A stretch of 64,000 nucleotides of DNA from Alphaproteobacteria bacterium (GTDB lineage Bacteria > Pseudomonadota > Alphaproteobacteria > GCA-2731375). Location: NCBI GenBank assembly GCA_021776235.1, contig JAJFGG010000161.1, positions 172,727 through 236,726 of the forward strand, read 5' to 3'. A program made the translations under genes and the position numbers. Below, piece by piece: positions 54,535 to 64,000 of the stretch (its first letter is position 1; every line of letters starts with the position of its first letter). Below the pieces are notes generated by a model, which searched no databases, was not told the origin of the DNA, and saw only the letters and a program-made list of their open reading frames with translations.

Positions 54535-55923
54535 ATGCCCATTACCATTACCATGCCAGCCCTTTCGCCAACCATGACGGAGGGTACCGTGGCCACCTGG
54601 CTGGTGACCGAAGGCGAAAACGTCGCGCCTGGTGACATGATTGCGGAAATCGAGACTGACAAGGCTACGATGGAAGTGGAAGCGATTGACGAAGGCGTGC
54701 TTGGGCGGATTTTAATTCCTGCCGGTACCGAGAATGTCGCCGTGAATACGCCTATTGCAATCCTGTTGCTGGAGGGCGAGGACGCCAACGCCCTTGATGG
54801 CGCGGCTGTCGCCAGTCCAGTCCCGGTTGCCGCCCCTGAACCGGCTTCTGAACCGACCCCCACAATGGCTGCGGCGGCGACGGCGGCAACCCCTGCGGCG
54901 ACGGACGTCATCGTAGAACCGGATTGGCCGTCGGGTACCGAGATGGCCGCCATGACCGTGCGCGACGCCTTGCGGGACGCCATGGCGGAGGAAATGCGCG
55001 GCAATGACGATGTCTTTCTAATGGGCGAGGAAGTCGCGGAATACCAGGGCGCCTATAAGATCAGCCAGGGCCTGTTGCAGGAGTTCGGGCCGCGGCGGGT
55101 GATCGATACGCCGATCACCGAACACGGCTTTACCGGCCTGGGCGTTGGTGCGGCCTTTGGCGGTCTGCGCCCCATTGTCGAATTCATGACGTTCAATTTT
55201 GCCATGCAGGCGATCGACCAAATCATCAATTCGGCGGCCAAGACATTGTATATGTCTGGCGGTCAAATGGGCTGTCCCATCGTCTTTCGGGGCGCCAACG
55301 GCATTGCGTCCCGCGTGGCAGCCCAGCATTCCCAATGCTACGCCTCGTGGTATGCCCATTGTCCGGGCCTGAAAGTGGTCTCGCCCTATACCGCCGCCGA
55401 TGCCAAGGGCCTTTTGAAAAGCGCCATTCGCGATCCCAATCCGGTGATTTTTCTGGAGAATGAACTGCTCTATGGTCATTCCTTCGAGGTGCCGGTGCTG
55501 GACGATTTCACGGTACCGATCGGCAAGGCGCGGGTCGCCCGGGCGGGTGGGGATGTCACCATCGTGGCCTTCTCCATTTCCGTCGGCTGGGCCCTGGAGG
55601 CCGCCGATCTGCTGGCCGCGGAAGGCATTGCTGCAGAGGTGATCGATCTGCGCTCTGTCCGCCCGCTGGATTTACCAACCGTCCTGCAATCCATACGCAA
55701 AACCAATCGCTGTGTGACGGTAGAGGAAGGCTGGCTTAGCTGTGGCATAGGGGCGGAACTGTCAGCTAGATTGATGGAACAGGCCTTTGATGACCTGGAT
55801 GCGCCGGTCACCCGGATTGGCGGGGCGGATGTACCCATGCCCTATGCCGCCAATTTGGAAAAATTGGCGTTGCCGGACGCTGCTGCCATCGCCGCGGCAG
55901 CCAAGGCCGTCTGCTACCGTTAA
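54535..55923 (+). CDS. pdhB: Pyruvate dehydrogenase E1 component beta subunit with N-terminal lipoyl domain
   Basis: This 462-residue subunit has a lipoyl domain (1-80) with the lipoylated Lys in [14 protein letters not shown], a Pro/Ala linker (about 85-130), and then the E1-beta transketolase-like domain with [21 protein letters not shown]. The lipoyl domain on E1-beta is a feature of Alphaproteobacteria. The domain is nearly identical to that of PdhC. ATG 54535 is 2 bases after pdhA; the open frame upstream is a shadow. Confidence 0.96.
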   Translation: MPITITMPALSPTMTEGTVATWLVTEGENVAPGDMIAEIETDKATMEVEAIDEGVLGRILIPAGTENVAVNTPIAILLLEGEDANALDGAAVASPVPVAAPEPASEPTPTMAAAATAATPAATDVIVEPDWPSGTEMAAMTVRDALRDAMAEEMRGNDDVFLMGEEVAEYQGAYKISQGLLQEFGPRRVIDTPITEHGFTGLGVGAAFGGLRPIVEFMTFNFAMQAIDQIINSAAKTLYMSGGQMGCPIVFRGANGIASRVAAQHSQCYASWYAHCPGLKVVSPYTAADAKGLLKSAIRDPNPVIFLENELLYGHSFEVPVLDDFTVPIGKARVARAGGDVTIVAFSISVGWALEAADLLAAEGIAAEVIDLRSVRPLDLPTVLQSIRKTNRCVTVEEGWLSCGIGAELSARLMEQAFDDLDAPVTRIGGADVPMPYAANLEKLALPDAAAIAAAAKAVCYR

Positions 55924-55968
55924 CACTAAGTATCCTTGAGGCGATACCAAACCACGGGAAATCGAGCC

Positions 55969-57285
55969 ATGCCCATTATTATCACCATGCCCGCCCTATC
56001 CCCCACCATGACCGAGGGAACCTTGGCAAAATGGCTCATGAAAGAGGGTGATCCTGTAAATTCCGGCGATATGCTGGCGGAGATCGAGACCGACAAGGCG
56101 ACTATGGAGGTTGAAGCGATCGACGAAGGCATCCTGGGCCGCATCCTGATCGACGAAGGGACCGAGGGCGTGGCCGTCAACGCCCCCATTGCCATTTTGT
56201 TGGAGGAAGGCGAGGACGCGTCCGCCCTGGATAATGCGGTGCCGGCCACCACTGCCACCACTACCACCACCGCCGCAGCGCCCGCCCCGGCGGCTGCCGC
56301 CGCACCCCCCACGCCTGCCACAGCTGGCACAGCGCCAGCGGCTGCGCCATCAGTGGCTCCGGCCGCTGCCGCGGCAAGTGGCGGGCGAATTTTAGCCTCG
56401 CCGCTGGCCCGGCGCATGGCGGCTCAGGCTGGTCTGGATCTGGCTGCCGTCAATGGCAGCGGGCCACGGGGCCGGATCGTTAAAGCGGATATCGAAGCGG
56501 CCATTGCCGGTGCCGGGGCAGAGGCCGCGCCCGGCGCGAAAACCACCACCGCGGCCGCGGCGCCAACCGCGCCGCTGCCCGGGGCTTCGCCTTTCGAAGG
56601 CGAGTTCGAACTGCAACCGTTGAGCACCATGCGCAAAACTATTGCGCGGCGTATGAGTGAAGCCAAACGCGAGGCGCCGCATTTCTATTTGACCATGGAT
56701 TGCGAATTGGATGCGCTTTTGGCCTTGCGCAAGGACCTGAACGGACGCGCGGATGGCGCTTTTAAATTGTCGGTTAACGATCTGGTCATCAAGGCTGCCG
56801 CCGTGGCCCTGATGAAGGTGCCGGATGCGAACGTCGGCTATGGCAGTGATGGTATCCGGCGCTATAAATCCGCCGATATTTCCGTGGCCGTGGCCTCCAC
56901 GCGCGGCTTGATCACACCGGTCATCCGTAACGCCAACGGCAAGGGCCTGGAAGCCATATCCAGTGAAATGCGCGAACTGGCGGCAAAAGCCAACGACGGC
57001 AAGCTGATGCCCGAAGAATACCAGGGCGGCAGCTTCTCCATCTCCAATTTGGGTATGTACGGGATCAAGCAATTCGATGCCGTGATCAACATACCGCAGG
57101 CCTGTATTCTGGCGGTCGGTGCGGGCGAGCAAAGACCCGTCGTCAAGGATGGCGCCCTGGCCATTGCCACGGTTATGTCCGTCACCTTGTCCGTCGATCA
57201 CCGTGCCGTGGATGGCGCTATCGGGGCCCGGTACCTGGCGGCCTTCAGGGGCCTGATCGAAGATCCCATGACCATGCTGCTATAG
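55969..57285 (+). CDS. pdhC: Dihydrolipoamide acetyltransferase (E2) of pyruvate dehydrogenase
   Basis: E2 passes the acetyl group to CoA and forms the core of the complex. The 438-residue protein has one lipoyl domain ([14 protein letters not shown]), an Ala/Pro/Thr-rich linker, a peripheral-subunit-binding domain (LASPLARRMAAQAGLDL, SGPRGRIVKADIEA) and a catalytic domain ending in SVDHRAVDGAIGARYLAAF with the active-site His-Asp. lpdA begins 12 bases after. Confidence 0.96.
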   Translation: MPIIITMPALSPTMTEGTLAKWLMKEGDPVNSGDMLAEIETDKATMEVEAIDEGILGRILIDEGTEGVAVNAPIAILLEEGEDASALDNAVPATTATTTTTAAAPAPAAAAAPPTPATAGTAPAAAPSVAPAAAAASGGRILASPLARRMAAQAGLDLAAVNGSGPRGRIVKADIEAAIAGAGAEAAPGAKTTTAAAAPTAPLPGASPFEGEFELQPLSTMRKTIARRMSEAKREAPHFYLTMDCELDALLALRKDLNGRADGAFKLSVNDLVIKAAAVALMKVPDANVGYGSDGIRRYKSADISVAVASTRGLITPVIRNANGKGLEAISSEMRELAAKANDGKLMPEEYQGGSFSISNLGMYGIKQFDAVINIPQACILAVGAGEQRPVVKDGALAIATVMSVTLSVDHRAVDGAIGARYLAAFRGLIEDPMTMLL

Positions 57286-57297
57286 GGAGCAAAGCCG

Positions 57298-58713
57298 ATG
57301 TCCGCGCAAACAAGCGATACGGCATTTGATCTGGTCGTCGTCGGTGGCGGCCCCGGGGGCTATGTGGCGGCGATCCGGGCCGCGCAGCTGGGCCTGGACG
57401 TGGCATTGGTGGAGCGCGAGCACCTGGGCGGTATCTGTCTGAATTGGGGCTGCATACCGACCAAGGCATTGTTGCGTTCCGCCGAGGTCTATCATTTGGC
57501 GAAATCAGCAAGCGAATTTGGGCTTAAAATTAAAGAGATAGAGGTTGATATTAATGCGATAATTCAACGTAGCCGAAAGATAGCCAAGCAACTGAATAGC
57601 GGTGTCGGACATCTGTTGAAGAAAAACAAGGTGGAGGTTTTGACCGGACATGGCCGCCTGTTGGGCAAGGGACGCCTGGCCATTGAAGTGGAAGGTGCGG
57701 CTGTTATGGAGCTAAGCGCCAAACACATCATTTTGGCCACCGGCGCCCGGGCCCGTGAACTGCCCGGGATGGAGGCCGACGGCAAACAGATCTGGAACTA
57801 CCGGCATGCCCTGGTCGCCGATACGGTGCCCGAAAAACTGCTGGTCGTGGGCTCGGGCGCCATTGGGATCGAATTCGCCAGTTTTTTCAATACTCTTGGT
57901 TCGGATGTCACGGTCGTGGAAGTGCTTGATCGGGTGCTGCCGGTGGAGGACGAGGAAATCTCTGCCATGGCCCAAAAAGCCTTCGAAAAGCAGGGTATGC
58001 GCCTGTTGACCGGCGTTCAGGTCAAGAGTTTGAAGAAGGCCGCCGGCGCCGTTACCGCCAGTCTGGAGGTGCAGGGCGGCAAGAGCGAGGCGGTTACCGC
58101 TGACCGGGTCATCATGGCCGTCGGCATCGTGGGCAATGTGGAAGATCTGGGCCTGGAGAACACCAAGGCCGTGGTGGAACGGGCCCATGTGCTGGTGGAT
58201 CCATGGTTGGCTACCGGCGAGCCGGGCCTATATGCCATTGGCGATTTGGCCGGGCCGCCCTGGTTGGCCCATAAGGCCTCCCACGAAGGGGTAATCTGTG
58301 TTGAGAAAATAGCCGGTGTCGCGGGCGTCCACCCGCTCAACGTCATGAATGTTCCGGGTTGCACCTATTGTCAGCCGCAAATTGCCTCCGTCGGCCTGAC
58401 CGAGGCGGCTGCCAGGGCCGCCGGGCACAAGGTGCGGGTCGGCCGCTTCCCATTCATCGGCAACGGCAAGGCCATCGCCCTGGGTGATCCGGAGGGTATG
58501 ATCAAGACGGTCTTTGATGAAACCAATGGCGAATTGCTGGGCGCGCACATGATTGGCCCGGAAGTGACGGAGCTTATCCAGGGTTATGCCGTGGCCCGCA
58601 GCACGGAAAGTACCGAGGCCGAATTGCTGCACACGGTCTTCCCCCATCCCACGCTGTCCGAGGCCATGCATGAATCGGTACTTGACGCCATGGGCCGGGC
58701 CATCCATTTCTAA
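57298..58713 (+). CDS. lpdA: Dihydrolipoyl dehydrogenase (E3)
   Basis: This FAD enzyme reoxidises dihydrolipoamide with NAD+. The 471-residue protein has GGGPGGYVAAIRAAQLG, the redox disulfide GGICLNWGCIPTKALL, the NAD motif GSGAIGIEFASFF, and the C-terminal HTVFPHPTLSEAMHE with the active-site His. A part near 57505-57640 is AT-richer than the rest. It is the last gene of the PDH operon before lipA. Confidence 0.96.
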   Translation: MSAQTSDTAFDLVVVGGGPGGYVAAIRAAQLGLDVALVEREHLGGICLNWGCIPTKALLRSAEVYHLAKSASEFGLKIKEIEVDINAIIQRSRKIAKQLNSGVGHLLKKNKVEVLTGHGRLLGKGRLAIEVEGAAVMELSAKHIILATGARARELPGMEADGKQIWNYRHALVADTVPEKLLVVGSGAIGIEFASFFNTLGSDVTVVEVLDRVLPVEDEEISAMAQKAFEKQGMRLLTGVQVKSLKKAAGAVTASLEVQGGKSEAVTADRVIMAVGIVGNVEDLGLENTKAVVERAHVLVDPWLATGEPGLYAIGDLAGPPWLAHKASHEGVICVEKIAGVAGVHPLNVMNVPGCTYCQPQIASVGLTEAAARAAGHKVRVGRFPFIGNGKAIALGDPEGMIKTVFDETNGELLGAHMIGPEVTELIQGYAVARSTESTEAELLHTVFPHPTLSEAMHESVLDAMGRAIHF

Positions 58714-58744
58714 GGCCAGGGACAATTAGGGACCAGCCAACATA

Positions 58745-59689
58745 ATGGCCGAAAGCGATATCTCTGTGCACCCGCTGCGCCATCCGGAAAAACGCAATAA
58801 TCCGGACAGTCCGCCGCGCCGGAAGCCGCCCTGGATCCGCGTCAAGGCGCCGAATTCGCCTATCTATTTTGAAACCCGCGACCTGATGCGCAGCCATAAT
58901 CTGCACACCGTGTGCGAGGAAGCCGCCTGCCCCAATATCGGTGAATGCTGGGGCAGGCGGCACGCCACCATGATGATCATGGGCGATACCTGCACCCGGG
59001 CCTGTGCCTTTTGCAATGTAAAGACCGGCCGGCCGGACCATCTGGACCCGCAGGAGCCGGAAAATGTGGCAATGGCCGTGCAAACACTGGGTTTGCGGCA
59101 TGTGGTCATTACTTCGGTGGACCGCGACGATCTGCCGGACGGCGGTGCGGCCCATTTCGCACAGGTCATTGCCCGCGTGCGCGCCCTGGCCCCGAAGACC
59201 ACGATCGAAGTGTTGACGCCGGATTTTCTGGGCAAGGATGGCGCCTTGGAGACGGTGGTCTCGGCCCGCCCGGACGTTTTCAATCATAATCTGGAGACGG
59301 TGCCGGGTCTGTATCCACGGGTTCGTCCCGGGGCCCGTTATTTCGCTTCCCTGCAACTGCTGGCCAATGCCAAGGCTCTGGATGGGGGTCTGTTCACCAA
59401 GTCGGGCATCATGGTCGGCCTTGGCGAGGAGCGTCAGGCGGTGCACCAGGTGATGGACGATCTGCGCGCGGCAGACGTGGATTTTCTGACCATCGGGCAA
59501 TATCTGCAACCAACGGCAAAGCATCATCCGGTGGTTGACTTTGTCACACCGGAACAATTCGCCGCCTATGAACAGGCGGCGCGGGGTAAGGGCTTTTTGT
59601 TGGTGGCGGCAACCCCTCTGACGCGGTCTTCCTATCATGCGGATAGTGATTTCGCCGAGTTGCGCCGCCGCCGGCAGGACATGGGCTGA
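58745..59689 (+). CDS. lipA: Lipoyl synthase LipA
   Basis: LipA is a radical-SAM enzyme that inserts sulfur to form lipoyl groups. The 314-residue protein has the radical [16 protein letters not shown] and the auxiliary cluster cysteines in [14 protein letters not shown], plus the C-terminal TRSSYHAD with the serine ligand. It works with LipB on PdhB and PdhC just upstream. coq10 starts 4 bases later. Confidence 0.96.
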   Translation: MAESDISVHPLRHPEKRNNPDSPPRRKPPWIRVKAPNSPIYFETRDLMRSHNLHTVCEEAACPNIGECWGRRHATMMIMGDTCTRACAFCNVKTGRPDHLDPQEPENVAMAVQTLGLRHVVITSVDRDDLPDGGAAHFAQVIARVRALAPKTTIEVLTPDFLGKDGALETVVSARPDVFNHNLETVPGLYPRVRPGARYFASLQLLANAKALDGGLFTKSGIMVGLGEERQAVHQVMDDLRAADVDFLTIGQYLQPTAKHHPVVDFVTPEQFAAYEQAARGKGFLLVAATPLTRSSYHADSDFAELRRRRQDMG

Positions 59690-59693
59690 AGCC

Positions 59694-60173
59694 GTGCCGA
59701 CCCATGCCGAGCGCAAAATTCTGCCCTACTCGCCAGGCCAGATGTTCGATTTGGTTGCGGATATCGAGCGTTATCCGGAATTCCTGCCCTGGTGCGTGGC
59801 GTGTCGCGTTACCCGGCGAGACGGACCGGTGATCTGGGGCGATTTGATGGTCGGCTTCAAGGTTTTTCGCGAGACCTTTACCTCCAAAGTTACCCTGCAC
59901 CCGCCCCTTAGTATCGATGTGGAATATATCGACGGACCGTTCCGCTATCTGAACAACCATTGGCAATTCATTCCAGCCACTGATGTTTATGGCGGACAAG
60001 GCACGGAGATCGATTTTTTTATTGATTTCGAATTCCGCTCCCGCATGTTGCAGGCAGTGGCGACCACCGTATTCAACGAGGCGGTACGCCGCATGGTCGG
60101 CGCGTTCGAGTCCCGTGCGGGCGTCATTTATGGACAAGTGCCGCCGGCCGGCGAATTATCCAAACCGGCCTGA
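59694..60173 (+). CDS. Coenzyme Q-binding protein COQ10/RatA family
   Basis: This 159-residue START-like protein belongs to the COQ10/RatA family, seen in the segment YPEFLPWCVACRV and in FEFRSRMLQAVATTVFNEA. Some members bind ubiquinone and help its use in respiration; E. coli RatA is described as a toxin. The alphaproteobacterial position after lipA favours the ubiquinone role. The start is GTG at 59694, 4 bases after the lipA stop; the ATG at 59637 would overlap lipA. Confidence 0.88.
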   Translation: MPTHAERKILPYSPGQMFDLVADIERYPEFLPWCVACRVTRRDGPVIWGDLMVGFKVFRETFTSKVTLHPPLSIDVEYIDGPFRYLNNHWQFIPATDVYGGQGTEIDFFIDFEFRSRMLQAVATTVFNEAVRRMVGAFESRAGVIYGQVPPAGELSKPA

Positions 60174-60220
60174 AGCAAGCCGGGATACGCCTGGTCGAGG
60201 CGGCAAAGGGGACATAGTTC

Positions 60221-61213
60221 ATGGCGAAGACGCTTTTGTTCGGTATTCAAACCAACGGAATTCGCCATGCTGAAGCCGATGGCATGCCGGATATCGATAC
60301 CCGTTTCGCCATGGCGCGGGACGCCGGCGTTTTCGACTATGTCGACAAGACCCCGGATCCTCACGAGATAGAGGCCTTCCGCGCGGCCTCGGAAAAATAC
60401 GGTCTGCCCGTGCGGGGCAGCGGCTGGTTCTACTGTGTTGGCCGGGACGAGGATTTATTGGCCCGCAATCTGGAAGTCGCGGGCAGTTTGGCATCGACGG
60501 TGCATAACGTGCAGATCCTGGCGCACCGGGCCAATGGCCAGTTGGCAAGCGACGCGGATGTCGTCGATTTCTACGAGCGGGCGATGGAACTTGGCGTTCG
60601 GCATGGGGTGACGTCCTGTCTGGAAGTACATGTGAACATGTGGTCGGAGGATTTTCGCCGAGTCACGCCGGTCGGCCGCCTGGCCGAGGCGCGGGGTCTG
60701 CCTTTTCGGATGACCCTGGATCACAGCCATGTGATTTTCAAGATGAACAATCCAAGGGAGCAGAAGGTTTTCGATATTACCGGCGATGTGGCGTCTGGGC
60801 GTCTGGTCCTCGATCCCTATTCGGATGGCGATGTCTGCAGTGAATGGATCGCCAACAATTGGATTGGACATTGTCATGCCCGCTCTGCCGTGCCGAATAA
60901 TCCCCTGAACCTGGATGCCACGGACCAAGATGGTAAACCGGGCCGGGGTATCCAGTATCCCTTTGTCGAGCCCGCGCCGGGCACCTATCATTCGCCTTGG
61001 CAGGCGGCGGCCTTGGAGCCTTGGAAGGAAGTCGTCCGGTGCCTGCTGCGCCACCATGCCCGTGACAATGAGAGCCCATTGGGCCAGATCTCCACCGAAT
61101 ATATTCCCAATCTGGATTACGGCGAGGGCTGCCGTTATTCCCTGTTTGAACAAGCCATCGCCTGTGTTGAATGGATGCGGGCGGAGTGGCAGAAGGCCCA
61201 GATGGCGGCTTGA
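60221..61213 (+). CDS. TIM-barrel xylose-isomerase-like protein
   Basis: This 330-residue protein has a xylose-isomerase-like TIM-barrel fold, supported by LEVHVNMWSEDF, the MTLDHSHVIF strand and metal-binding looking His residues (HCHARSAV). It is a sugar-phosphate isomerase/epimerase relative with an unknown substrate. GGCAAAGGGG lies a little ahead of the start. It converges with the CPBP protease gene. Confidence 0.8.
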   Translation: MAKTLLFGIQTNGIRHAEADGMPDIDTRFAMARDAGVFDYVDKTPDPHEIEAFRAASEKYGLPVRGSGWFYCVGRDEDLLARNLEVAGSLASTVHNVQILAHRANGQLASDADVVDFYERAMELGVRHGVTSCLEVHVNMWSEDFRRVTPVGRLAEARGLPFRMTLDHSHVIFKMNNPREQKVFDITGDVASGRLVLDPYSDGDVCSEWIANNWIGHCHARSAVPNNPLNLDATDQDGKPGRGIQYPFVEPAPGTYHSPWQAAALEPWKEVVRCLLRHHARDNESPLGQISTEYIPNLDYGEGCRYSLFEQAIACVEWMRAEWQKAQMAA

Positions 61214-61885
61214 TCAAGGCAACATCAGGGCGAAAAAGTTGTGGATTGCGTGGATAATACTCGGCACCCATAGATTTTGGGAATACTCGTAGATCCAGGC
61301 CAGAAGCAGGAACAGCGCAAACAGGCCCGGCAGGGCGCCCAGGTTAAAATGCATCAGGGCATGGCCCAGGGCGACCAACGTCACGGCCTGCCAAAGGCCA
61401 CGGCGCTGGCGCAACCAGCCATATAGCAGCCCGCGAAAGACCATTTCCTCCATCAACGGAGCCAGGACCACGACGCCCAGCAACATCGTCAGCATATAAA
61501 CTGGCTGCCCCCAGGCCTGCACCAAAGAGAGGGGCATAGCGGGATCTGTGCTGGATCCAAACAGAGGTCGGCCCAGGGCGGTAATCAACATCGTGGCCGG
61601 TACCGAAAGCAGCCCCAGGGCAACGGCCCGGACAAGCCAGCGGCGATCGATCCAGGCAAAACCCAGGCGCGCCCAACCGTCCCGCTCGGACCAGACGGCG
61701 GCGAACCAGACCCAGATAATCGTGGCCAGGCTGGGCAGCGCCACATAGGCCAGCAGGAACGTTGCCGGCTCGTCCTCCATACTTGGGTCCAGCAGGCGCC
61801 GCCCTATCAGGGCGGCGGCTCCCTGGACGAAGATGGCGCCGACGACCGTGCGCCGAATATCACGGGTCGCGAGACCGGGCACCAT
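61214..61885 (-). CDS. CPBP-family intramembrane metalloprotease
   Basis: This 223-residue membrane protein has several hydrophobic helices and the CPBP (Abi/CaaX-like) motifs: EEMVFRGLLYG with the EExxxR, and GHALMHFNLG and HAIHNFF with histidines. Members cleave peptides or modify prenylated or bacteriocin-like targets. The ATG at 61885 is used; a TTG three codons earlier is open. It starts 25 bases after the CinA gene on the same strand. Confidence 0.88.
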   Translation of the reverse strand: MVPGLATRDIRRTVVGAIFVQGAAALIGRRLLDPSMEDEPATFLLAYVALPSLATIIWVWFAAVWSERDGWARLGFAWIDRRWLVRAVALGLLSVPATMLITALGRPLFGSSTDPAMPLSLVQAWGQPVYMLTMLLGVVVLAPLMEEMVFRGLLYGWLRQRRGLWQAVTLVALGHALMHFNLGALPGLFALFLLLAWIYEYSQNLWVPSIIHAIHNFFALMLP

Positions 61886-61910
61886 GGCGATCAACCAGCC
61901 ATCATCGATG

Positions 61911-62420
61911 TCAGATGCGGCCTGGTCGCCGCGACAACATCAGCGACAGCATATCCAGGGCGGTGTAAATGGTTGCTTCGCGAATACCGGCCCGCCCCAG
62001 GTCGCCGAAGCGTTGCTCCCGATGCAGCGTTGTCCCGTCCCGTTGGGCGCAGGCCAGATGCACCAGACCAACAGGCTTTTCCACCGTGCCGCCGCCCGGC
62101 CCCGCGACACCCGTGACAGCCACGGACAGATCAGCGTTGGAATGCGCAATGGCGCCCTCGGCCATGGCCCGGGCGACCAACTCTGAAACCGCGCCATGCT
62201 CTTCGATCAACGCCATGGGGACATCCAGCATGGCATTCTTGGCGGCATTGGAATAGGTCACGAAGCCGCGGTCCACGACATCCGAGGAACCGGCAATTTC
62301 GGTCAAACAGCCCGCAATCAGGCCGCCAGTGCAGGATTCCGCCGTGGCCACCAGGGCGCCGGCTTCGCGGCAGGCCTGCAACAGGGACGTGGCCTGAACG
62401 ATCAAAGCTTCGGAGAACAT
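61911..62420 (-). CDS. pncC: CinA-family nicotinamide-nucleotide amidohydrolase
   Basis: This 169-residue protein matches the C-terminal CinA/PncC domain, which deamidates NMN. It shows [21 protein letters not shown], the [10 protein letters not shown] strand, and [21 protein letters not shown]. Length fits the stand-alone form. It lies between the third LLM gene and the CPBP protease in the same direction. In relatives cinA often follows pgpA directly; here an LLM gene is inserted between. Confidence 0.93.
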   Translation of the reverse strand: MFSEALIVQATSLLQACREAGALVATAESCTGGLIAGCLTEIAGSSDVVDRGFVTYSNAAKNAMLDVPMALIEEHGAVSELVARAMAEGAIAHSNADLSVAVTGVAGPGGGTVEKPVGLVHLACAQRDGTTLHREQRFGDLGRAGIREATIYTALDMLSLMLSRRPGRI

Positions 62421-62450
62421 TCGCCTCGTCCTTCCTCGTTTACCACCAGG

Positions 62451-63539
62451 TCAATACCGGGCAATGATCTGTTCGGCGAAATCCTTGAAGTTGGACCGCG
62501 CCACGGCGATGGGCGGCAGCAGGACGACCTCGCGCAGGCCGGCTTTCTCCAGTTTTCGGATGCGGCTGAGAATTTCGTCGGGCTCGCCGACCAGACCGCC
62601 AGAAACCCGTATCATTTCGGGGGTTACAAAACGCCGTTCCTCGGGCACCAGAAAGGCGCAATGGCCCTGATGCAGCATCAGATGCCGGCGGTCTTCCGGC
62701 ATCTCGGTTTCTACATAGCGTTTATAGTCCTCCCAAAGGCCGCGCACCTCGCCAAGGATGAAGTCGTCGTTGCCCCGTTGGCGATAGATCTCGTACCAAA
62801 AATGCAGGGAAGAGACGATTTCCGCGCCCGTTTCCTCGATCACCCGCTCAGAGGTCAGGCTTTCGCCGGGGCCAAGGATACAGGCGAAAGTCATCACCGA
62901 AGTATGGAAAGAATCGTCAATCCCGCGCCCCACGAATTCACCACCCTTGCGAATGCGCTCCAGATTCTGGGCCAGTACGGGGTAGGGTTCGTTGCCTGCA
63001 CTGATCCGGCCGTCGCCATATGCGCCGGTTGCCGCCAATGCCTTGGGACCGTTGGCGGCGACGTAAATCGGCACTTTGTGGGCCGTATCCACGCAGGCCA
63101 TTTGGCGGTCGAGAAAGCGGATCGGCCGGTTTTCGTTCGGGCTGCCTGGCGGCGCATATTCGACCTCTTCGCCAGCCAGCAGGCCGCGTACGACGCGGAG
63201 ATAGTCGCGAAAGGCCGAGGGCGGGACCGGGTCCTGCCCCATGATCCGCATGGCGGTGTGGCCGGTACCAATTCCCAGAAAAGTCCGGCCCGGTGCGATG
63301 CGGTTGATCGAGGCAATGGAATGGGCGGTGACCGGCGCCAGGCGCGTGCCCGCGATGGCCACGCCGGTACCCAGGCGCAGGGTGGAGGTATGCCAGGCGG
63401 CCAAGGCCAGCGTGGCATAGCAATCCGACCAGATCATCTGTGAATCTGGCGCCCAGCCGCTGTCATAGCCCAACCCCTCCAGATAAGGGAAAATCTGCCA
63501 ATCATCGATCTTGGTCGCGACCATGCCGCCAAATTTCAT
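62451..63539 (-). CDS. Luciferase-like (LLM) flavin-dependent oxidoreductase
   Basis: This 362-residue protein is a third luciferase-superfamily member, of the longer methylenetetrahydromethanopterin-reductase-like kind. It has LGYDSGWAPDSQMIWSD near the N-terminus, the RTFLGIGTGHTAM box, and VPIYVAANGPKALAATGAYG. The cofactor (FMN or F420) is not known. ATG 63539 has GGGAG upstream; a TTG six codons earlier is less likely. It lies between pgpA and cinA. Confidence 0.87.
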   Translation of the reverse strand: MKFGGMVATKIDDWQIFPYLEGLGYDSGWAPDSQMIWSDCYATLALAAWHTSTLRLGTGVAIAGTRLAPVTAHSIASINRIAPGRTFLGIGTGHTAMRIMGQDPVPPSAFRDYLRVVRGLLAGEEVEYAPPGSPNENRPIRFLDRQMACVDTAHKVPIYVAANGPKALAATGAYGDGRISAGNEPYPVLAQNLERIRKGGEFVGRGIDDSFHTSVMTFACILGPGESLTSERVIEETGAEIVSSLHFWYEIYRQRGNDDFILGEVRGLWEDYKRYVETEMPEDRRHLMLHQGHCAFLVPEERRFVTPEMIRVSGGLVGEPDEILSRIRKLEKAGLREVVLLPPIAVARSNFKDFAEQIIARY

Positions 63540-63567
63540 CTCTTCGCACTCCCTCAATCAAATCGAA

Positions 63568-64000
63568 TTACTGCATCCAGACACGGACCGCCACGATCGC
63601 CCCCACGCCATAAAGGGCGGCCATGATATCGTCCAGCATTATACCCAGACCGCCGCTGAAACGCCGTTCGGCCCAGTTCGCCGGCCAGGGCTTGGTGATG
63701 TCGCAAAGACGGAACAGCACAAAGGCGGCCAAATAGTACCAGGGATCCAGCGGTGCGGCGATCAGCGCCAGCCATTGCCCGGCCACTTCGTCAATCACCA
63801 CCACGCCCGGATCCTTGCCGCCGCTGGCCTGTTCGTAAACGCCGGCGGCCCAACAGCCGAGAGCGAAAACGGCGATGGTCGCAATTGCCAGGGCAAATGG
63901 GCCGCCGGCTTCTACGATGATCCAGGCGAAGGGCAGAGCCACCAGCGAAGCCCAGGTGCCGGGCGCCGGGCGCAACAACCCGATCCCGAACCAGGTCGCC
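63568..64000 (-). CDS. pgpA: Phosphatidylglycerophosphatase A (partial, 5' end beyond window)
   Basis: PgpA dephosphorylates phosphatidylglycerophosphate to make phosphatidylglycerol in the inner membrane. The visible part, which runs off the window edge at 64000, includes ATWFGIGLLRPAPGTWASL, the conserved VVIDEVAGQW and the LCDITKPWPANWAE motif, with hydrophobic helices and an LDDIMAALYG end. The true N-terminus is missing, so the start is unknown. Confidence 0.92.
   Translation of the reverse strand, partial: ATWFGIGLLRPAPGTWASLVALPFAWIIVEAGGPFALAIATIAVFALGCWAAGVYEQASGGKDPGVVVIDEVAGQWLALIAAPLDPWYYLAAFVLFRLCDITKPWPANWAERRFSGGLGIMLDDIMAALYGVGAIVAVRVWMQ

Overview
The window is GC-rich chromosomal DNA that looks alphaproteobacterial. 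The support is the run secG-pyrG-kdsA-eno-ftsB-pdhA-pdhB-pdhC-lpd-lipA-coq10 followed by cinA and pgpA, an E1-beta subunit of pyruvate dehydrogenase with its own lipoyl domain, an NADP isocitrate dehydrogenase, and a phaR/phaB polyhydroxyalkanoate locus. A Rhodospirillales-like, flagellated (FliN-type gene), aerobic heterotroph is my inference; no marker fixes the genus. No rRNA, CRISPR array, prophage, transposase or replication origin was seen. One tRNA (Leu, anticodon GAG) is present.

Layout. 1-6.1 kb: glutathione reductase (minus), a small exported protein, alaS, and a voltage-gated K+ channel with a cyclic-nucleotide-binding domain. 6.1-10.4 kb: an accessory block with an AT-richer leader, a 772-residue protein I cannot assign, and, 3 bases later, a PhoD-like metallophosphoesterase without a signal peptide. 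10.5-15.1 kb: icd with a strong terminator, a LOG-family hydrolase whose start codon overlaps that of a divergent exported protein, a diheme cytochrome c and a LysM protein. 15.1-24.8 kb: catabolic and metabolic genes (two luciferase-like monooxygenases, an AhpD-like protein, an enoyl-CoA hydratase, argD-type aminotransferase, aromatic amino acid decarboxylase, a ThDP enzyme, an SDR, a DUF938 methyltransferase). 24.8-27 kb: a DUF2950/DUF3300 pair. 27.3-30.5 kb: PHA locus with phaR, a small overlapping ORF, a short PHA-synthase-like hydrolase and phaB. 30.5-34.9 kb: EamA exporter, mgtE, tRNA-Leu, a FliN-like protein, lipB and an alpha/beta hydrolase. 34.9-38.7 kb: acyl-CoA dehydrogenase, a 2,4-dienoyl-CoA-reductase-like flavoenzyme and a MerR regulator with a clear operator-in-spacer promoter. 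38.9-44.1 kb: a TPR/beta-barrel outer-membrane protein, an exported protein, a methyltransferase and a PpiD/SurA-type foldase. 44.4-64 kb: tpiA, cobalt-type nitrile hydratase nthAB, a collapsed carboxylesterase pseudogene, then the long conserved central-metabolism run, ending in a TIM-barrel protein, a CPBP protease, cinA, a third luciferase-like gene and a pgpA truncated by the window edge.

Functional links. lipB and lipA together make the lipoyl cofactor that PdhB and PdhC carry. pdhABC-lpd supply acetyl-CoA, which phaB and the PHA genes can store. The acyl-CoA dehydrogenase, FadH-like enzyme and MerR regulator look like one fatty/branched-acyl catabolic regulon. The best candidates for something undescribed are the 772-aa/PhoD-like pair, the overlapping small ORF at the PHA locus, and the nested MerR palindromes. 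The nitrile hydratase insertion with its esterase remnant is a good record of genome turnover.
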